64,000 nucleotides of DNA from an uncultured Marinifilum sp. (GCF_963677195.1 NZ_OY781918.1:1166923-1230922), one strand, 5' to 3'. Positions 53,485 to 63,531 are shown, counted from the first letter of the stretch. Translations and numbers: made by a program. Notes: generated by a model not told the origin, from the letters alone.

Positions 53485-55356
53485 TTATTTTACAATGATA
53501 TTTGTAGTGTCGAATGCTGTTGCAACTAAGTTGTCTTCAGCATTATCGGTAACGGCAAATATTATGTCGTTAATGTCTTTATCACCTCCAGGTAATTGTA
53601 CATCTTCAAAGCAAAGAACAATATCTTTACACTGATCTTCTATGAATAATACATGTTGCTGGTTGTTGTTTTCATTCCATTCTACGTTAGTGTAGTGGCT
53701 GTAAACACCATCGGTAGTAGCTCCATTTTTCCATCCTTTAGCTATTAGGCAGAATCCTATAACTGTATTTTCTGGGAATGCTTCGTCGCCAAGTTGAACA
53801 CGGTCTCCCGAGGTAAGTCCTCCACCTTCTCCTTCTTTAGAAACATTAGGGAAAAGCATGTTTAATTCAACATCATCAAGGCTTGTTGGCGGTGTTGATG
53901 CATCGTAAGTATAATAAGCCAATGAATTTCTCCAGCCAGCACCTTCGTCAATAAATGTTAAATAAACAGGCGATTCTTTAATTAATCTTAGAATCAAGTT
54001 GTTTCCATCTGCAAATAAGTCGGAATGTGTTTCAATATTATTTTTTCCAGCTGGGAACATTTCAATAATATTATCAATTAATGTTTCACAAGGCTTTGTT
54101 GGAATAATATCCTCTGGAATACCTTCGTCAATTTCAATAGTCAATATTTTTAATCCACCAGTTCCGGCTGCTACAAAAATGTAATTGTCTCTTGATTCAA
54201 CAAAGTTAACCGACGAATTAAAATCCATGTTTCCTAAAAGAGTTACATCATCATTCTCTTCTTCAATCATAGCACCAACGTAAAGTCCGGCACCACCATT
54301 ACCAATAAGTAGCAGTTCTTCGTTTAAGGCTACAGAATTAGTCACATAATCTTCATCAAGGCCATCTTCCGGAGTTACAGGTCTATCGATATGCTCTTTT
54401 AAATCACCGTTTAATAATCTAATATCTAATCCACCTTCGTTTAATGCAGCTAATATATATTCATTGTTTACATCAATTTCAGTTTTCGATTCGATAGTTA
54501 CCGGACCATTAACCGAAATAGGAGACAAAGGTGAAAAATCTGTTTTTGCAAATGATTTAATTTGAGGTGTTTCACCTTCTAAAACATAAATATTATCGCT
54601 GTTTAATCCTAAAGATCTAGCATCATTAATAACAGTTTCGTTTACTAGTTTAAAATCATGATCTAATATTGTTAATGAACCGTTAGAACCACTTGTAACA
54701 TAAATGTAGTTTTCGTCTACTTCAACATCTGTTGCTACATAAGAAGGGATATCATAAGTATCTGTAATGGCTAAGAATTGGCCTGAAGTACTCATTTCAA
54801 CTTGTAGTAATATGGCTGGAGAATTATAAACATATCCAATAGATTCAGGATCTACAGCTCCGGCTAAATACAATTTTCCGTCATAATAGTCAACAGCACT
54901 AACATCTATATCAGAAATTAGAGCTTGAGCCTGTAAAACAGGATTATTTTCGTCACTAATATTAAAGAGTTCAACGCCACCATTGTATTCAGGTCCTTTT
55001 GTATTGTAGGATACAAAAGCCATGTCATCAATAATTTTTACATGTGTTGCCTGAACATACTCTCCACCAACTTTAGGAGCGTCAACTTCTGCTCTTAATT
55101 TAAAGGCATAATTTTTTGTCAAGTCGATATCCGGACTTGTTTTTACTGATTTTACAGAACCTTCGGGTAAATTATTAACAATAACTAATTTATCGGTATA
55201 GTTCACTCGGGAACTTAAGTCGGCAGTATTATTGTTAATTTTAATTGCTGAATTAATTTGATCTGTTTGTTCTTGTTGTAAATCATTGTCATTATCATCT
55301 GAACAGGAATAAATAACAAGCAAAAACATGCTTAACAAAAGTAAATATTTCTTCAT
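53485..55356 (-). CDS. Propeller lipoprotein with DUF4114-like C-terminus
   Basis: A 623-residue lipoprotein; the lipobox is VIYSC (Cys18) followed by SDDNDND, a likely surface-export signal in this phylum. Residues about 85-410 form repeated LVIVP-like blades (VKIIDDMAFVSYNTKGPEY, YYDGKLYLAGAVDPES, VEVDENYIYVTSGSNGS, VESRDNYIFVAAGTGGL). The C-terminal 180 residues match DUF4114: SLAYYTYDASTPPTSLDDV, GFCLIAKGWKNG and the acidic CFEDVQLPGGDKDINDIIF, likely a calcium-binding fold. It is probably a cell-surface protein; the ligand is unknown. It stands alone with its own terminator. Confidence 0.82.
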   Translation of the reverse strand: MKKYLLLLSMFLLVIYSCSDDNDNDLQQEQTDQINSAIKINNNTADLSSRVNYTDKLVIVNNLPEGSVKSVKTSPDIDLTKNYAFKLRAEVDAPKVGGEYVQATHVKIIDDMAFVSYNTKGPEYNGGVELFNISDENNPVLQAQALISDIDVSAVDYYDGKLYLAGAVDPESIGYVYNSPAILLQVEMSTSGQFLAITDTYDIPSYVATDVEVDENYIYVTSGSNGSLTILDHDFKLVNETVINDARSLGLNSDNIYVLEGETPQIKSFAKTDFSPLSPISVNGPVTIESKTEIDVNNEYILAALNEGGLDIRLLNGDLKEHIDRPVTPEDGLDEDYVTNSVALNEELLLIGNGGAGLYVGAMIEEENDDVTLLGNMDFNSSVNFVESRDNYIFVAAGTGGLKILTIEIDEGIPEDIIPTKPCETLIDNIIEMFPAGKNNIETHSDLFADGNNLILRLIKESPVYLTFIDEGAGWRNSLAYYTYDASTPPTSLDDVELNMLFPNVSKEGEGGGLTSGDRVQLGDEAFPENTVIGFCLIAKGWKNGATTDGVYSHYTNVEWNENNNQQHVLFIEDQCKDIVLCFEDVQLPGGDKDINDIIFAVTDNAEDNLVATAFDTTNIIVK

Positions 55357-55529
55357 AACTATATCTGTTTTTATATTTTACGAATTTTTAAACAATAAGC
55401 AAGTTACATTCTTTGTTTGACAGTTTTTGTATTATTATGATATAAGACATGAAAGTTTTGATGAAATTAGCTTTTTCTTTTATAAGTATTTCCAAATTAC
55501 TGTTGCTTAAAATCTTAAGTGTCGAGTAT

Positions 55530-56594
55530 TTAAAAATGCTTTTTAATCCAGCGGGGAAGTAGATAAACACCAATAAACAAGTAAGGATAATAAGATATGA
55601 GACGCCAAATAAGTGCCATGCTGGCAGCTAATCCTGTCGATGGTAAAAAATCACCAAGATATTGTGTAAATACCCATTCTGAGAATCCGCTTCCGCCCGG
55701 AGTTGGACTTACCAGCATCATAATCCACATAACCAATTGTCGTGCAAAAATCATAATGTGTTCAGAGAATTCATAGCCTTGGAACAGAAAAGCTAGTAAC
55801 ATGGCATTTACAACCCAATATCTGGCAGTCCAAGACCAAAAAGTAGCCATAAATGCTTTTAGCCAGAATACAAATGGTTTTGTTCTTAATTCTTTCGAGC
55901 TTTCAATAATGTCGCTGCCTGCTTTGTTTGCACCATGTTTCCATTTACGCAAAACCGGTAATTTAAATATCCATAAAAGCAGCCATTTTAAGCCTCGTGG
56001 ATTTCGAAATAAGCCATAAGCCAATACTATTAAATAGACTAGTTTTATAAGATATCCGCCTAAAGCGAAATATAAAAGAGAGTTTAGCCATAATAAATGT
56101 TCTGAGGAGTTTATCATGAATAATTGATTAACATCTAAAAGCAGAATTAGAAGTGGAAACATGATAATAAAGTATAATTCGTCGAGAAAAGAGGTCGACA
56201 TTACTACTGCCGAACTTCTACCAACTTTTAAACCTTCCTTATTTAAATATAGAATAGCGACAGAAGTTCCTCCTATGGCCGAAGGAGTAACTGCAGACGT
56301 GAATTCCCAGAGCATAATAATGCGAAACGATTTTGCCCACGAAAATTTTCGATCAGTTAAAATTCTAAGTCTTGCCATATACCCCAAATCCCGAATCATC
56401 ATCATTATTAGAGCTATAAATAGCCATAAGATCGAGTACCAGGTGAATTCAATCATCGAAAAAGTATTTTCATCTACTTCTTTCGTAAGCATGTAAATAA
56501 CAGCAGCTAAACCAAATAGTATTGGATAGATGATTCTACCAGGACGAACACCATGAAGTAGTTTTTTAGGATTAACAGGTTTGTTTTTGCTCAT
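55530..56594 (-). CDS. Flippase-like membrane protein (LPG synthase TM family)
   Basis: A 354-residue protein with about eight helices matching the lysylphosphatidylglycerol synthase transmembrane/UPF0104 family. Conserved features are MMMIRDLGYMARLRIL, WEFTSAVTPSAIGGTSVAIL and, near the end, MLVSPTPGGSGFSEWVF. No aminoacyl-transferase domain is fused, so it is more likely a lipid flippase or an orphan family member than an LPG synthase. It is encoded alone; the gap to the next lipoprotein gene (about 170 bases) holds nothing clear. Confidence 0.85.
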   Translation of the reverse strand: MSKNKPVNPKKLLHGVRPGRIIYPILFGLAAVIYMLTKEVDENTFSMIEFTWYSILWLFIALIMMMIRDLGYMARLRILTDRKFSWAKSFRIIMLWEFTSAVTPSAIGGTSVAILYLNKEGLKVGRSSAVVMSTSFLDELYFIIMFPLLILLLDVNQLFMINSSEHLLWLNSLLYFALGGYLIKLVYLIVLAYGLFRNPRGLKWLLLWIFKLPVLRKWKHGANKAGSDIIESSKELRTKPFVFWLKAFMATFWSWTARYWVVNAMLLAFLFQGYEFSEHIMIFARQLVMWIMMLVSPTPGGSGFSEWVFTQYLGDFLPSTGLAASMALIWRLISYYPYLFIGVYLLPRWIKKHF

Positions 56595-56822
56595 TTTTTA
56601 ATTTTGGCTAATTAAAATTACACAAATAAAAAGCGTAAAGTGTGAGTATATAGTGAAGTAACTGTTAAAAAAGTATAAAATTAATAAGATGTTTCTTTTA
56701 TATATTTATACTGCTTGAATTTTTGGAAGGTTTAATTTAAAAAATGTTTTTATAAATTATAAAAGCACATTAATATTTCGATTTTTTCTATTTTTAATAC
56801 ACAATTAATCAATAGTTATACT

Positions 56823-59045
56823 ATGTCATTAGAATCTACAAAACTAAAATTTGGTACGGCTCCTGTATTTTTTACTGCGATATCTACAATATTAGGGGCA
56901 ATTTTATTTTTACGTTTTGGATATGCGGTTGGGACATTAGGTTTTTGGGGTGTAATATTTATTATTTTACTAGGGCATGCAGTTACAATTCCTACGGCAT
57001 TTGCCATTTCCGAAATAGCAACCAATAAAAGAGTAGAAGGTGGAGGTGAGTATTTTATAATTTCCCGATCGTTTGGTTTAAACATAGGAGCTACCATAGG
57101 TCTAGCCTTATTTATGTCGCAAGCCATAAGTGTGGCATTTTATGTTATTGCTTTTACCGAGGCTTTCGAACCCGTTTTTAATTGGGTAAAAGAGGTATAT
57201 GGATATAATTTGCCAAGGCAGGCAGTTAGTGTACCGGCTATGTTTGTTTTATCGGCATTAATTTTAAAAAAAGGTGCAAATTTAGGGGTTAAGGCTCTTT
57301 ATGTTGTGGTTGCCATTTTATTTTTCTCCTTAATTCTGTTTTTTCTGGGGAAAACGGAGTATTCTAGCATAAGTAATTTTAATTTGTGGAATGCGGATTT
57401 TCGAAATACAGATAACTTTTTTATTGTTTTTGCAATAATATTTCCAGCATTTACTGGAATGACAGCTGGAGTTGGTTTGTCGGGAGATTTAAAAAATCCA
57501 TCGAAATCTATTCCTTTGGGAACTGCATCTGCAACTTTAATAGGAATGATTATTTATTTTTTTATTGTTTATAAGTTAGCAGGTTCGGCTAGTAGTGCCG
57601 ATTTGGTAGAGCATCAATTAATCATGTCGAAAATTGCACTTGGAGGAGCAATTATTATTCCACTAGGTTTGGCTGCTTCTACAATTTCATCAGCATTAGG
57701 ATCGGTAATGGTAGCACCAAGAACATTGCAGGCTTTATCTATCGATAAATCTTTTCCATCTAAGGGCTTAAATCGATGGTTGGCAAAAGGTCGTGAGTCG
57801 GATAATGAGCCTATTAACGCTTCCTTGGTAACTTGTATTATAGCCATGGTATTTGTAATAATGGGTGATGTAAATGCAGTTGCCGAAATTATTTCCATGT
57901 TTTTTATGCTTACTTACGGTGCACTTTGTTTGATCTCTTTTCTGAATCATTTTGGATCTTCACCAAGTTATCGACCTTCTTTTAAATCGAAATGGCTACT
58001 ATCCTTAATCGGATTTTTTATTTCCATCTGGGTAATGTTTAAAATAAATACATTGTATGCTTTTAGCGCTGTGGTATTAATGTCGTTAATATATTTGTTT
58101 ATCAACCGTTATCACAGGCATAGAAATGGATTAGAGTCGATATTTCTAAATTCGTTATATCAGTTAAACAGAAATATGCAGGTATTTTTGCAAAAAGCAG
58201 GAAAAAGAAAAGTTCGTGAATGGAGACCAAGTGCCATTTGTATTTCGAAAGATTCGTTCGAGAGAGATACAGCATTTAAATTATTAAACTGGATATCTTA
58301 CAAATATGGTTTTGGAACCTATCTGCATCGAATAGAAGGCTATTATTCGAAATCTACATATCAGCAATCGCAAGATGAGTTGGATAAATTAATTAACAGT
58401 TTCGACAAAATTGAAAATCATGTTTATGTTGATACCATTATTTCACCTTCGTATACCTCGGCAATTGCGCAGGCTATACAATTGCCAGGAATTGCAGGAA
58501 TGGAGAACAATATGGTAATTTTTGAATTTGATAAAGAAAATCCTGAAAAATTAGATCTCATTATAGAAAATTATTCCTTGGCAAGAGCTGGAAATTTCGA
58601 TTTTTGTATTTTGGGAAGTTCGCCACGCAAGTTTAATTATAAAAGCAATATCCATGTCTGGATTAAATCATCGGATACCGATAATGCTAATTTAATGATA
58701 TTGCTAAGTTTTATAATTGGAGGGCATCCCGATTGGAGAAAAGCCGATATTAAAATTTTTGATATTTGTAAGCAAGAACAAGCCGAAGAAACTCGTAAAC
58801 AGCTAGATGAATTGGTGGTGTCGGGACGATTACCAATTAATAATTCCAATATCGAGATTATTTTGGAACAGGAAGAAGTTGCTTCTCGTGATATAATTAA
58901 TCAAAAATCGGCTGATGCCGGATTAACCATTCTTGGTTTTAGGGGAGAGACTTTAAAAAATCAAAAATCAGATTTATTTACCGGCTACGATAAGTTAGGT
59001 AATGTGCTGTTTATTAATGCCAATAGCAGGAAGGTGATTGATTAA
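56823..59045 (+). CDS. SLC12-like cation-chloride cotransporter/APC permease
   Basis: A 740-residue transporter of the APC superfamily. About twelve helices occupy residues 15-430; the first, KFGTAPVFFTAISTILGAIL followed by FLRFGYAVGTLG, is close to the GVILFLR motif of cation-chloride cotransporters. IFPAFTGMTAGVGLSGDLKN and SSALGSVMVAPRTLQALS are also SLC12-like. A 300-residue soluble C-terminal domain (from about 445) resembles the regulatory domain of that family. It could move K+, Na+ or Cl-, or amino acids; the sequence alone does not decide. Monocistronic with a terminator. Confidence 0.85.
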   Translation: MSLESTKLKFGTAPVFFTAISTILGAILFLRFGYAVGTLGFWGVIFIILLGHAVTIPTAFAISEIATNKRVEGGGEYFIISRSFGLNIGATIGLALFMSQAISVAFYVIAFTEAFEPVFNWVKEVYGYNLPRQAVSVPAMFVLSALILKKGANLGVKALYVVVAILFFSLILFFLGKTEYSSISNFNLWNADFRNTDNFFIVFAIIFPAFTGMTAGVGLSGDLKNPSKSIPLGTASATLIGMIIYFFIVYKLAGSASSADLVEHQLIMSKIALGGAIIIPLGLAASTISSALGSVMVAPRTLQALSIDKSFPSKGLNRWLAKGRESDNEPINASLVTCIIAMVFVIMGDVNAVAEIISMFFMLTYGALCLISFLNHFGSSPSYRPSFKSKWLLSLIGFFISIWVMFKINTLYAFSAVVLMSLIYLFINRYHRHRNGLESIFLNSLYQLNRNMQVFLQKAGKRKVREWRPSAICISKDSFERDTAFKLLNWISYKYGFGTYLHRIEGYYSKSTYQQSQDELDKLINSFDKIENHVYVDTIISPSYTSAIAQAIQLPGIAGMENNMVIFEFDKENPEKLDLIIENYSLARAGNFDFCILGSSPRKFNYKSNIHVWIKSSDTDNANLMILLSFIIGGHPDWRKADIKIFDICKQEQAEETRKQLDELVVSGRLPINNSNIEIILEQEEVASRDIINQKSADAGLTILGFRGETLKNQKSDLFTGYDKLGNVLFINANSRKVID

Positions 59046-59056
59046 TACAATAAAAA

Positions 59057-59082
59057 AAAGTCAGGGAACCACCCCTGACTTT
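59057..59082 (+). terminator. Terminator of the SLC12-like transporter gene
   Basis: Stem AAAGTCAGGG / CCCTGACTTT around a 6-base loop, 11 bases past the stop codon. Confidence 0.85.
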
Positions 59083-59312
59083 ACTCTAACCCATTTTAAT
59101 CTATGAAAACCTAATCCTCTCGGAAAGGACATTACAAATGTATGGATAACTTATTTCTTGTAATAAGAAAAAGTGTTAAAGAAGGTTAAAGGCTTAGTTA
59201 ATTAATGTTTTGCTGATTTTTTATTAACAGTAAATTGAAGTGATTCTTTAATTAGTGAATAACAGATTTAATGTTAGTAACATATGTACTTGTGAACTAA
59301 TGTTTTAAAATT

Positions 59313-59351
59313 TTAAAAAAACCTACGAAATTATGCTTTCAATTTCGTAGG
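59313..59351 (-). terminator. Terminator of the glf-glycosyltransferase operon
   Basis: Perfect 11-base stem CCTACGAAATT / AATTTCGTAGG with an 8-base loop; a run of T follows on the minus strand. Confidence 0.85.
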
Positions 59352-59381
59352 GTGTTAGCGTTTAAGAAGATATTATATCTC

Positions 59382-60401
59382 CTATCTACAATTTTTAATT
59401 GCTTCCGAAAGGAAATGACCACTCTTAAGCATATCACTTACTTTGGCAGTGTTATCTCTTAACTTATTGTATTGAGCTTCGGTCATATTTCTCAGGATAT
59501 TATCTAGTTCTTCTAATGAATCAATACAGATACCGATATTGTATTTGCTTACAAAATCAGCCAAAGCAGCCTTTTTCCAGATAATAATTGGTAAATGACA
59601 ACGAATATACAATGAAGTTTTGTGTGGATTATTGTAACGAAGGTACTCTCCATAAATACCAGTACATGCTTCGGTAGAATCTCCATCCCATACCAAACCA
59701 AAGTGTCCTTCCATTTTTTCGATCAGATCTTCTGGGTGGAAGAAGCCTTTGTGTACGATGTTACTGTTTTCGCCAACCGAGCTTTGTTCAAATTCTTTGC
59801 TGTAAATATTAAACTGTATAACACTTTCAGGACGATCTAAATCAAATAAGAACTTGTTCTTTTTCTTACTGATTTTACCAGCAAAAACTACTTCAAATTT
59901 ATTCGGATTATATTTGATCACATTAGGCTCTTTCTCTGATAAATAGTCGAAAATACCCAAATTCACCATTTTAGCAGTACAGTTTTGTTCTGTTAACCAT
60001 TGTTTCATTTTCGGATTGTGAACAATTAGATAATCTGAATCATTTAGAATTCTAATTTCCTCTTCTATCGTCAAAGCACCTTTTTGGAGCGAACGCAAAT
60101 CATGTACAACTGTTATTAATTCACAACCTTTACGTTTACAGGTCTTTCGTATTAAGTTATAATATTTGCGAAAGGAGTATTGCATAATTAATGTTCCTCC
60201 TTTTTTAATGCGCAGTAAAGCAATCATTACACCAAAGAAAGTTGTTATGAAACCAATTATTTTTTGATGGATTGTAGTTCTTTTTTGGCTTATATTTTTA
60301 AATCCATTTTGTGCAAAAATATCTTCGCAGTCTATTTTTGCTTTACTGCCACCATAACCAAGTCTATAGTTTCTTGAAATGTAATATTGGTTTGTTTTCA
60401 T
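59382..60401 (-). CDS. Glycosyltransferase, probable galactofuranosyltransferase
   Basis: A 339-residue GT-B type protein. The N-terminal half carries RNYRLGYGGSKAKIDCEDIF and a hydrophobic stretch (GFITTFFGVMIALLRI); ELITVVHDLRSLQKGAL and SDYLIVHNPKMKQWL resemble bacterial galactofuranosyltransferases of the WbbI/GlfT1 type. The C-terminal donor domain includes FEVVFAGKISKKK and FGLVWDGDSTEACTGIYG. The adjacent upstream gene is UDP-galactopyranose mutase, 33 bases away, which would provide the UDP-Galf donor. The acceptor glycan is unknown. Confidence 0.82.
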   Translation of the reverse strand: MKTNQYYISRNYRLGYGGSKAKIDCEDIFAQNGFKNISQKRTTIHQKIIGFITTFFGVMIALLRIKKGGTLIMQYSFRKYYNLIRKTCKRKGCELITVVHDLRSLQKGALTIEEEIRILNDSDYLIVHNPKMKQWLTEQNCTAKMVNLGIFDYLSEKEPNVIKYNPNKFEVVFAGKISKKKNKFLFDLDRPESVIQFNIYSKEFEQSSVGENSNIVHKGFFHPEDLIEKMEGHFGLVWDGDSTEACTGIYGEYLRYNNPHKTSLYIRCHLPIIIWKKAALADFVSKYNIGICIDSLEELDNILRNMTEAQYNKLRDNTAKVSDMLKSGHFLSEAIKNCR

Positions 60402-60434
60402 TTTTATGAATTATCAGATTGTTTGATTTTAAGA

Positions 60435-61535
60435 TTATTCAATAATTAATTTGGATTTATCCAATGCCGAAGCCATAACTTTATCCATATCGTAATATTT
60501 ATACTCTCCTAATCGGCCACCAAAAATTACCTGTTCATCGGCTTTTCCCAATGCTTTGTATTTTTCGTACAAGTTATTATTACGTTCATCATTAATAGGG
60601 TAGTATGGTTCCATCCCTTTTTCCCAATCCATTGGATATTCACGGGTAATTATAGTTTTATCTTGAGTACCAAACTCGAAATGTTTGTGTTCAAGAATGC
60701 GGGTAAAAGGTACCTCTCTTTCGGTATAGTTTACTACGGCATTACCCTGATAGTTATCACAATTTTCTATTAATTCATGTTCAAATCTCAAACTTCTATA
60801 TTCAAGTTGCCCAAATTTATAATCGAAATACTGGTCAATTTCTCCTGTGTAGATAATTTTATCAGCAATTGATTTGTAATACTCTTTGTTCTCGAGAAAA
60901 TCTACTCCTAATTTTACTTCTGCTCCCTTAAGCAAATTTTCAACCAATACATTGTATCCTCCTTTGGGTATTCCCTGATATGGATCGTTAAAATAATTGT
61001 TGTTGTAGGTAAATCGGAACGGTAGTCGTTTAATAATAAATGCAGGAATCTCTGTTGCTGGTCTTCCCCATTGTTTTTCGGTATATCCTTTAATTAATTT
61101 CTCATAGATATCTTTACCACCAAGAAACAGAGCTTGCTCTTCTAAATTGGCTGGTTCTATGTTTTTGTACTTTGCTCGTTGTTTATCAATTTCAGCTTTT
61201 GCTTCATCGGGAGTAATGGTTCCCCACATCTGATAAAAGGTATTCATATTAAAAGGAAGATTGTAGATCTTACCTTTGTAATTGGCTAAAGGAGAGTTTA
61301 CGTAATTGTTAAATTGTACAAATTGATTCACATATTGCCAAACTTCTTCATTGTTAGTGTGAAAAATATGAGCGCCAAATTTATGAACATTAATTCCATT
61401 GCGTTTTTCGCAATAAATATTACCTGCAATATGATCACGCTTTTCAATGACCAATACTTTTTTTCCTTTTTTTACAGCTTGTTGAGCAAATACTGCACCA
61501 TAGAGTCCTGCTCCAACAATTAGAAAGTCATACAT
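60435..61535 (-). CDS. glf: UDP-galactopyranose mutase
   Basis: A 366-residue FAD enzyme that interconverts UDP-Galp and UDP-Galf. The dinucleotide motif is VGAGLYGAVFAQQA (Gly8, Gly10, Gly13), followed by VLVIEKRDHIAGNIY. Other family blocks are KFGAHIFHTNNEEVW, GYTEKQWGRPATEI and, near the end, IFGGRLGEYKYYDMD. Length is typical of bacterial Glf. It is first in a two-gene operon with a glycosyltransferase and indicates that galactofuranose is part of a surface glycan. Confidence 0.96.
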   Translation of the reverse strand: MYDFLIVGAGLYGAVFAQQAVKKGKKVLVIEKRDHIAGNIYCEKRNGINVHKFGAHIFHTNNEEVWQYVNQFVQFNNYVNSPLANYKGKIYNLPFNMNTFYQMWGTITPDEAKAEIDKQRAKYKNIEPANLEEQALFLGGKDIYEKLIKGYTEKQWGRPATEIPAFIIKRLPFRFTYNNNYFNDPYQGIPKGGYNVLVENLLKGAEVKLGVDFLENKEYYKSIADKIIYTGEIDQYFDYKFGQLEYRSLRFEHELIENCDNYQGNAVVNYTEREVPFTRILEHKHFEFGTQDKTIITREYPMDWEKGMEPYYPINDERNNNLYEKYKALGKADEQVIFGGRLGEYKYYDMDKVMASALDKSKLIIE

Positions 61536-61819
61536 ACGTATTCAATTTATAAGTTGTACTGAAGATACTTTTAAAGATATTCAAGTATCTCATTTTACAG
61601 TCTGTGTTGTTTAATTTTGTTGCAAGATAATCATAAAAAGAAAACCTGCCAGTAGGCAGATGAAAGATTGATTGCTGGCTTTTTTTAGGTTGAAATTGAG
61701 AAGCCTAATTTGTACAAAAATAATAAGTGTATTTTTTAGAATTTTATTAAATGGAATAAAGTGGTGAAAGATTAAATGTTTCAATTATTTTTAGAGTTAA
61801 ATAAATTTTTACTGTTGAG

Positions 61820-62272
61820 ATGATAGAGAGTAGAATAATATATATTGATATGGATGATGTGCTTTGCGACTTTATGGGATCTTATAAAGCGCATATTAAT
61901 ACTTGTCCAGAGATGAAATATCCTCAGGCACAGCTTGATTTCTTTCGAAACCTCAAGCCACTAAAAGGAGCAATAGAAGCTTTCCACAAACTATCAGAAT
62001 TAAAAGATTTTGAAGTTTATATTTTAACAGCTCCATCTGAAATGAATCCATTATCCTATATGGAAAAAAGAATTTGGGTTGAAAATTATTTGGGATATGA
62101 AGCAGTGAAGAAACTAATTCTTTCACCTAACAAGGCACTACTAAAAGGAGATTACTTAATTGATGATTATACAGAAGGAAAAGGTCAGGAAAACTTTGAA
62201 GGGAAGTTATTGAATTTTGGATCTGATGAGTTTCCGCATTGGGATTCTGTATTAAAATACTTCTCAATTTAA
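61820..62272 (+). CDS. 5'(3')-deoxyribonucleotidase-like HAD phosphatase
   Basis: A 150-residue HAD phosphatase of the NT5C type. Motif I is YIDMDDVLCDF with the nucleophile Asp10 and acid Asp12; motif II is in YILTAPSEMNP; the distal acid motif is YLIDDYTEG. A small helical cap lies between residues 16 and 55. Relatives dephosphorylate deoxyribonucleoside monophosphates, limiting the dNMP pool, the reverse of the kinases encoded at 20-21 kb. Start is the first ATG of the frame. Confidence 0.85.
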   Translation: MIESRIIYIDMDDVLCDFMGSYKAHINTCPEMKYPQAQLDFFRNLKPLKGAIEAFHKLSELKDFEVYILTAPSEMNPLSYMEKRIWVENYLGYEAVKKLILSPNKALLKGDYLIDDYTEGKGQENFEGKLLNFGSDEFPHWDSVLKYFSI

Positions 62273-62349
62273 TTAATTTTTATCAGTATGTCTGCTAACA
62301 ACATTTGGTTAGGAGCAAGACATGTTTTGCATTCTAAAAGTGGTAATTA

Positions 62350-63120
62350 ATGTATACTTTAAAAAAGTTAAATAGTAGATTCAGAGATACTTTAAAGGTT
62401 TTGTTTCCAACCTATCATCTGTTCTTCTTTGATTTGAATCTTTTAGATATTATTATACTTCTTGCTTGTGTTTTTGTTCCTCAGGTTTGGGATTATGAAG
62501 AAATTGAATATTTCCCTTATATCGCCTTAGTGTTGGTTATTCATGAATTAGGACATTTAATTGCAATGAAACATTTTGGGTACAAAAAACTTAGAATGAG
62601 ATTTATAGGCCCTTTAGCTCTGGCTGTTGGAGAAAAGGAAGATGCAAAACCCAAGGAAAAGTTAATTGTATTTTTAGCAGGACCTCTTCCCGGAATTGTA
62701 CTGGGTTTTATGCTATTGCTTTCTTTTCTGTATTTCGATATCCCCAAAGATGATACGATTTACTTTTTCCTAATAATAAATGGCTTTAACCTTTTGCCAT
62801 TATTTCCACTTGATGGAGGACAATTCTTTAAAGTATTGTTTTTCGAAAAGGAAAAGGAAAATTTAGTTTTTCTTACTTGTTCTTTCATCGGACTTACGGC
62901 TCTTCAGTTTTATATTTTTGATTTTATTTTGCTCATTATTAGCTTTTTTGTGCTTTTTATATTGATATTGGATTTGTACCTATTTTATTTGAACAAGCAA
63001 TCAGAAAAAGAGCAGGAATCTCTTTTTCAACCTGTCTCAAAAAAAACAAGAATAATTTTTCTATCGATTTGGTGCTTGTTTTTCTTTTCTACACTTGGGT
63101 TTTATTTTAACCCTGTATAA
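62350..63120 (+). CDS. Site-2 protease-like M50 metallopeptidase
   Basis: A 256-residue membrane protein with five to six helices. The zinc site is HELGH at residues 65-69 in VLVIHELGHLIAMKHFG, with the third ligand Asp in LLPLFPLDGGQFF. No PDZ domain is inserted, so it belongs to the small SREBP/SpoIVFB-like group. Such proteases cut transmembrane substrates such as anti-sigma factors; no candidate substrate gene is next to it. It sits 78 bases after the deoxyribonucleotidase gene. Confidence 0.85.
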   Translation: MYTLKKLNSRFRDTLKVLFPTYHLFFFDLNLLDIIILLACVFVPQVWDYEEIEYFPYIALVLVIHELGHLIAMKHFGYKKLRMRFIGPLALAVGEKEDAKPKEKLIVFLAGPLPGIVLGFMLLLSFLYFDIPKDDTIYFFLIINGFNLLPLFPLDGGQFFKVLFFEKEKENLVFLTCSFIGLTALQFYIFDFILLIISFFVLFILILDLYLFYLNKQSEKEQESLFQPVSKKTRIIFLSIWCLFFFSTLGFYFNPV

Positions 63121-63531
63121 TTGAGCATAGAATATATGGCAATGCAATATTCGCCATATTGTATGGTTTTGCCAGATGTCGATTAAGAAAGATGTTTCTG
63201 CTAGCGCTTGTTTTTATGTAAACTGTGTAAACTCTAATGTGAACCTATAATGTACTGAAATACAATCTGTAATAATGAAAGATTACAGGTTTACACAGAA
63301 AATTTCAATACTTACATAGTGAAGAAATCATTTAAGGAATAATATCATCCAAAATCATCGAAAAGGTTACGGTATAATTGAAACTTTTGTGAAAACTCGA
63401 TAAAGTTTATGGTATAACGTAAACTTTTTAGATGTTATCTTTTAGTAGATCAACTTTAAATTCGAACCAGAATGTTTGCGAATAAATAAAAAGCGGCTAC
63501 AACACAAGTGCCATAACCGCCTAGATTTGAG
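63121..63531. other. Intergenic region before the half-tRNA, with direct repeats
   Basis: About 410 bases with no gene. Two 24-base imperfect direct repeats (GGTTACGGTATAATTGAAAC at 63365 and GTTTATGGTATAACGTAAAC at 63405) share GGTATAA and AAACTTTT and are 40 bases apart. A weak GCGG/CCGC stem near 63492-63521 could be the former tRNA terminator. Confidence 0.45.

Larger units (their letters stand above)
59046..59381. other. Intergenic region between convergent transporter and glycosyltransferase genes
   Basis: About 335 bases holding the two terminators described separately; the middle is AT-rich with nothing further recognised. Confidence 0.4.

Noticed and set aside
61640..61690. Short inverted repeat CTGCC-AGTA-GGCAG upstream of the deoxyribonucleotidase gene
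   Set aside because: Could be a terminator or chance hairpin, but it lies between divergent genes and has no clear function, so it was not listed as a feature.
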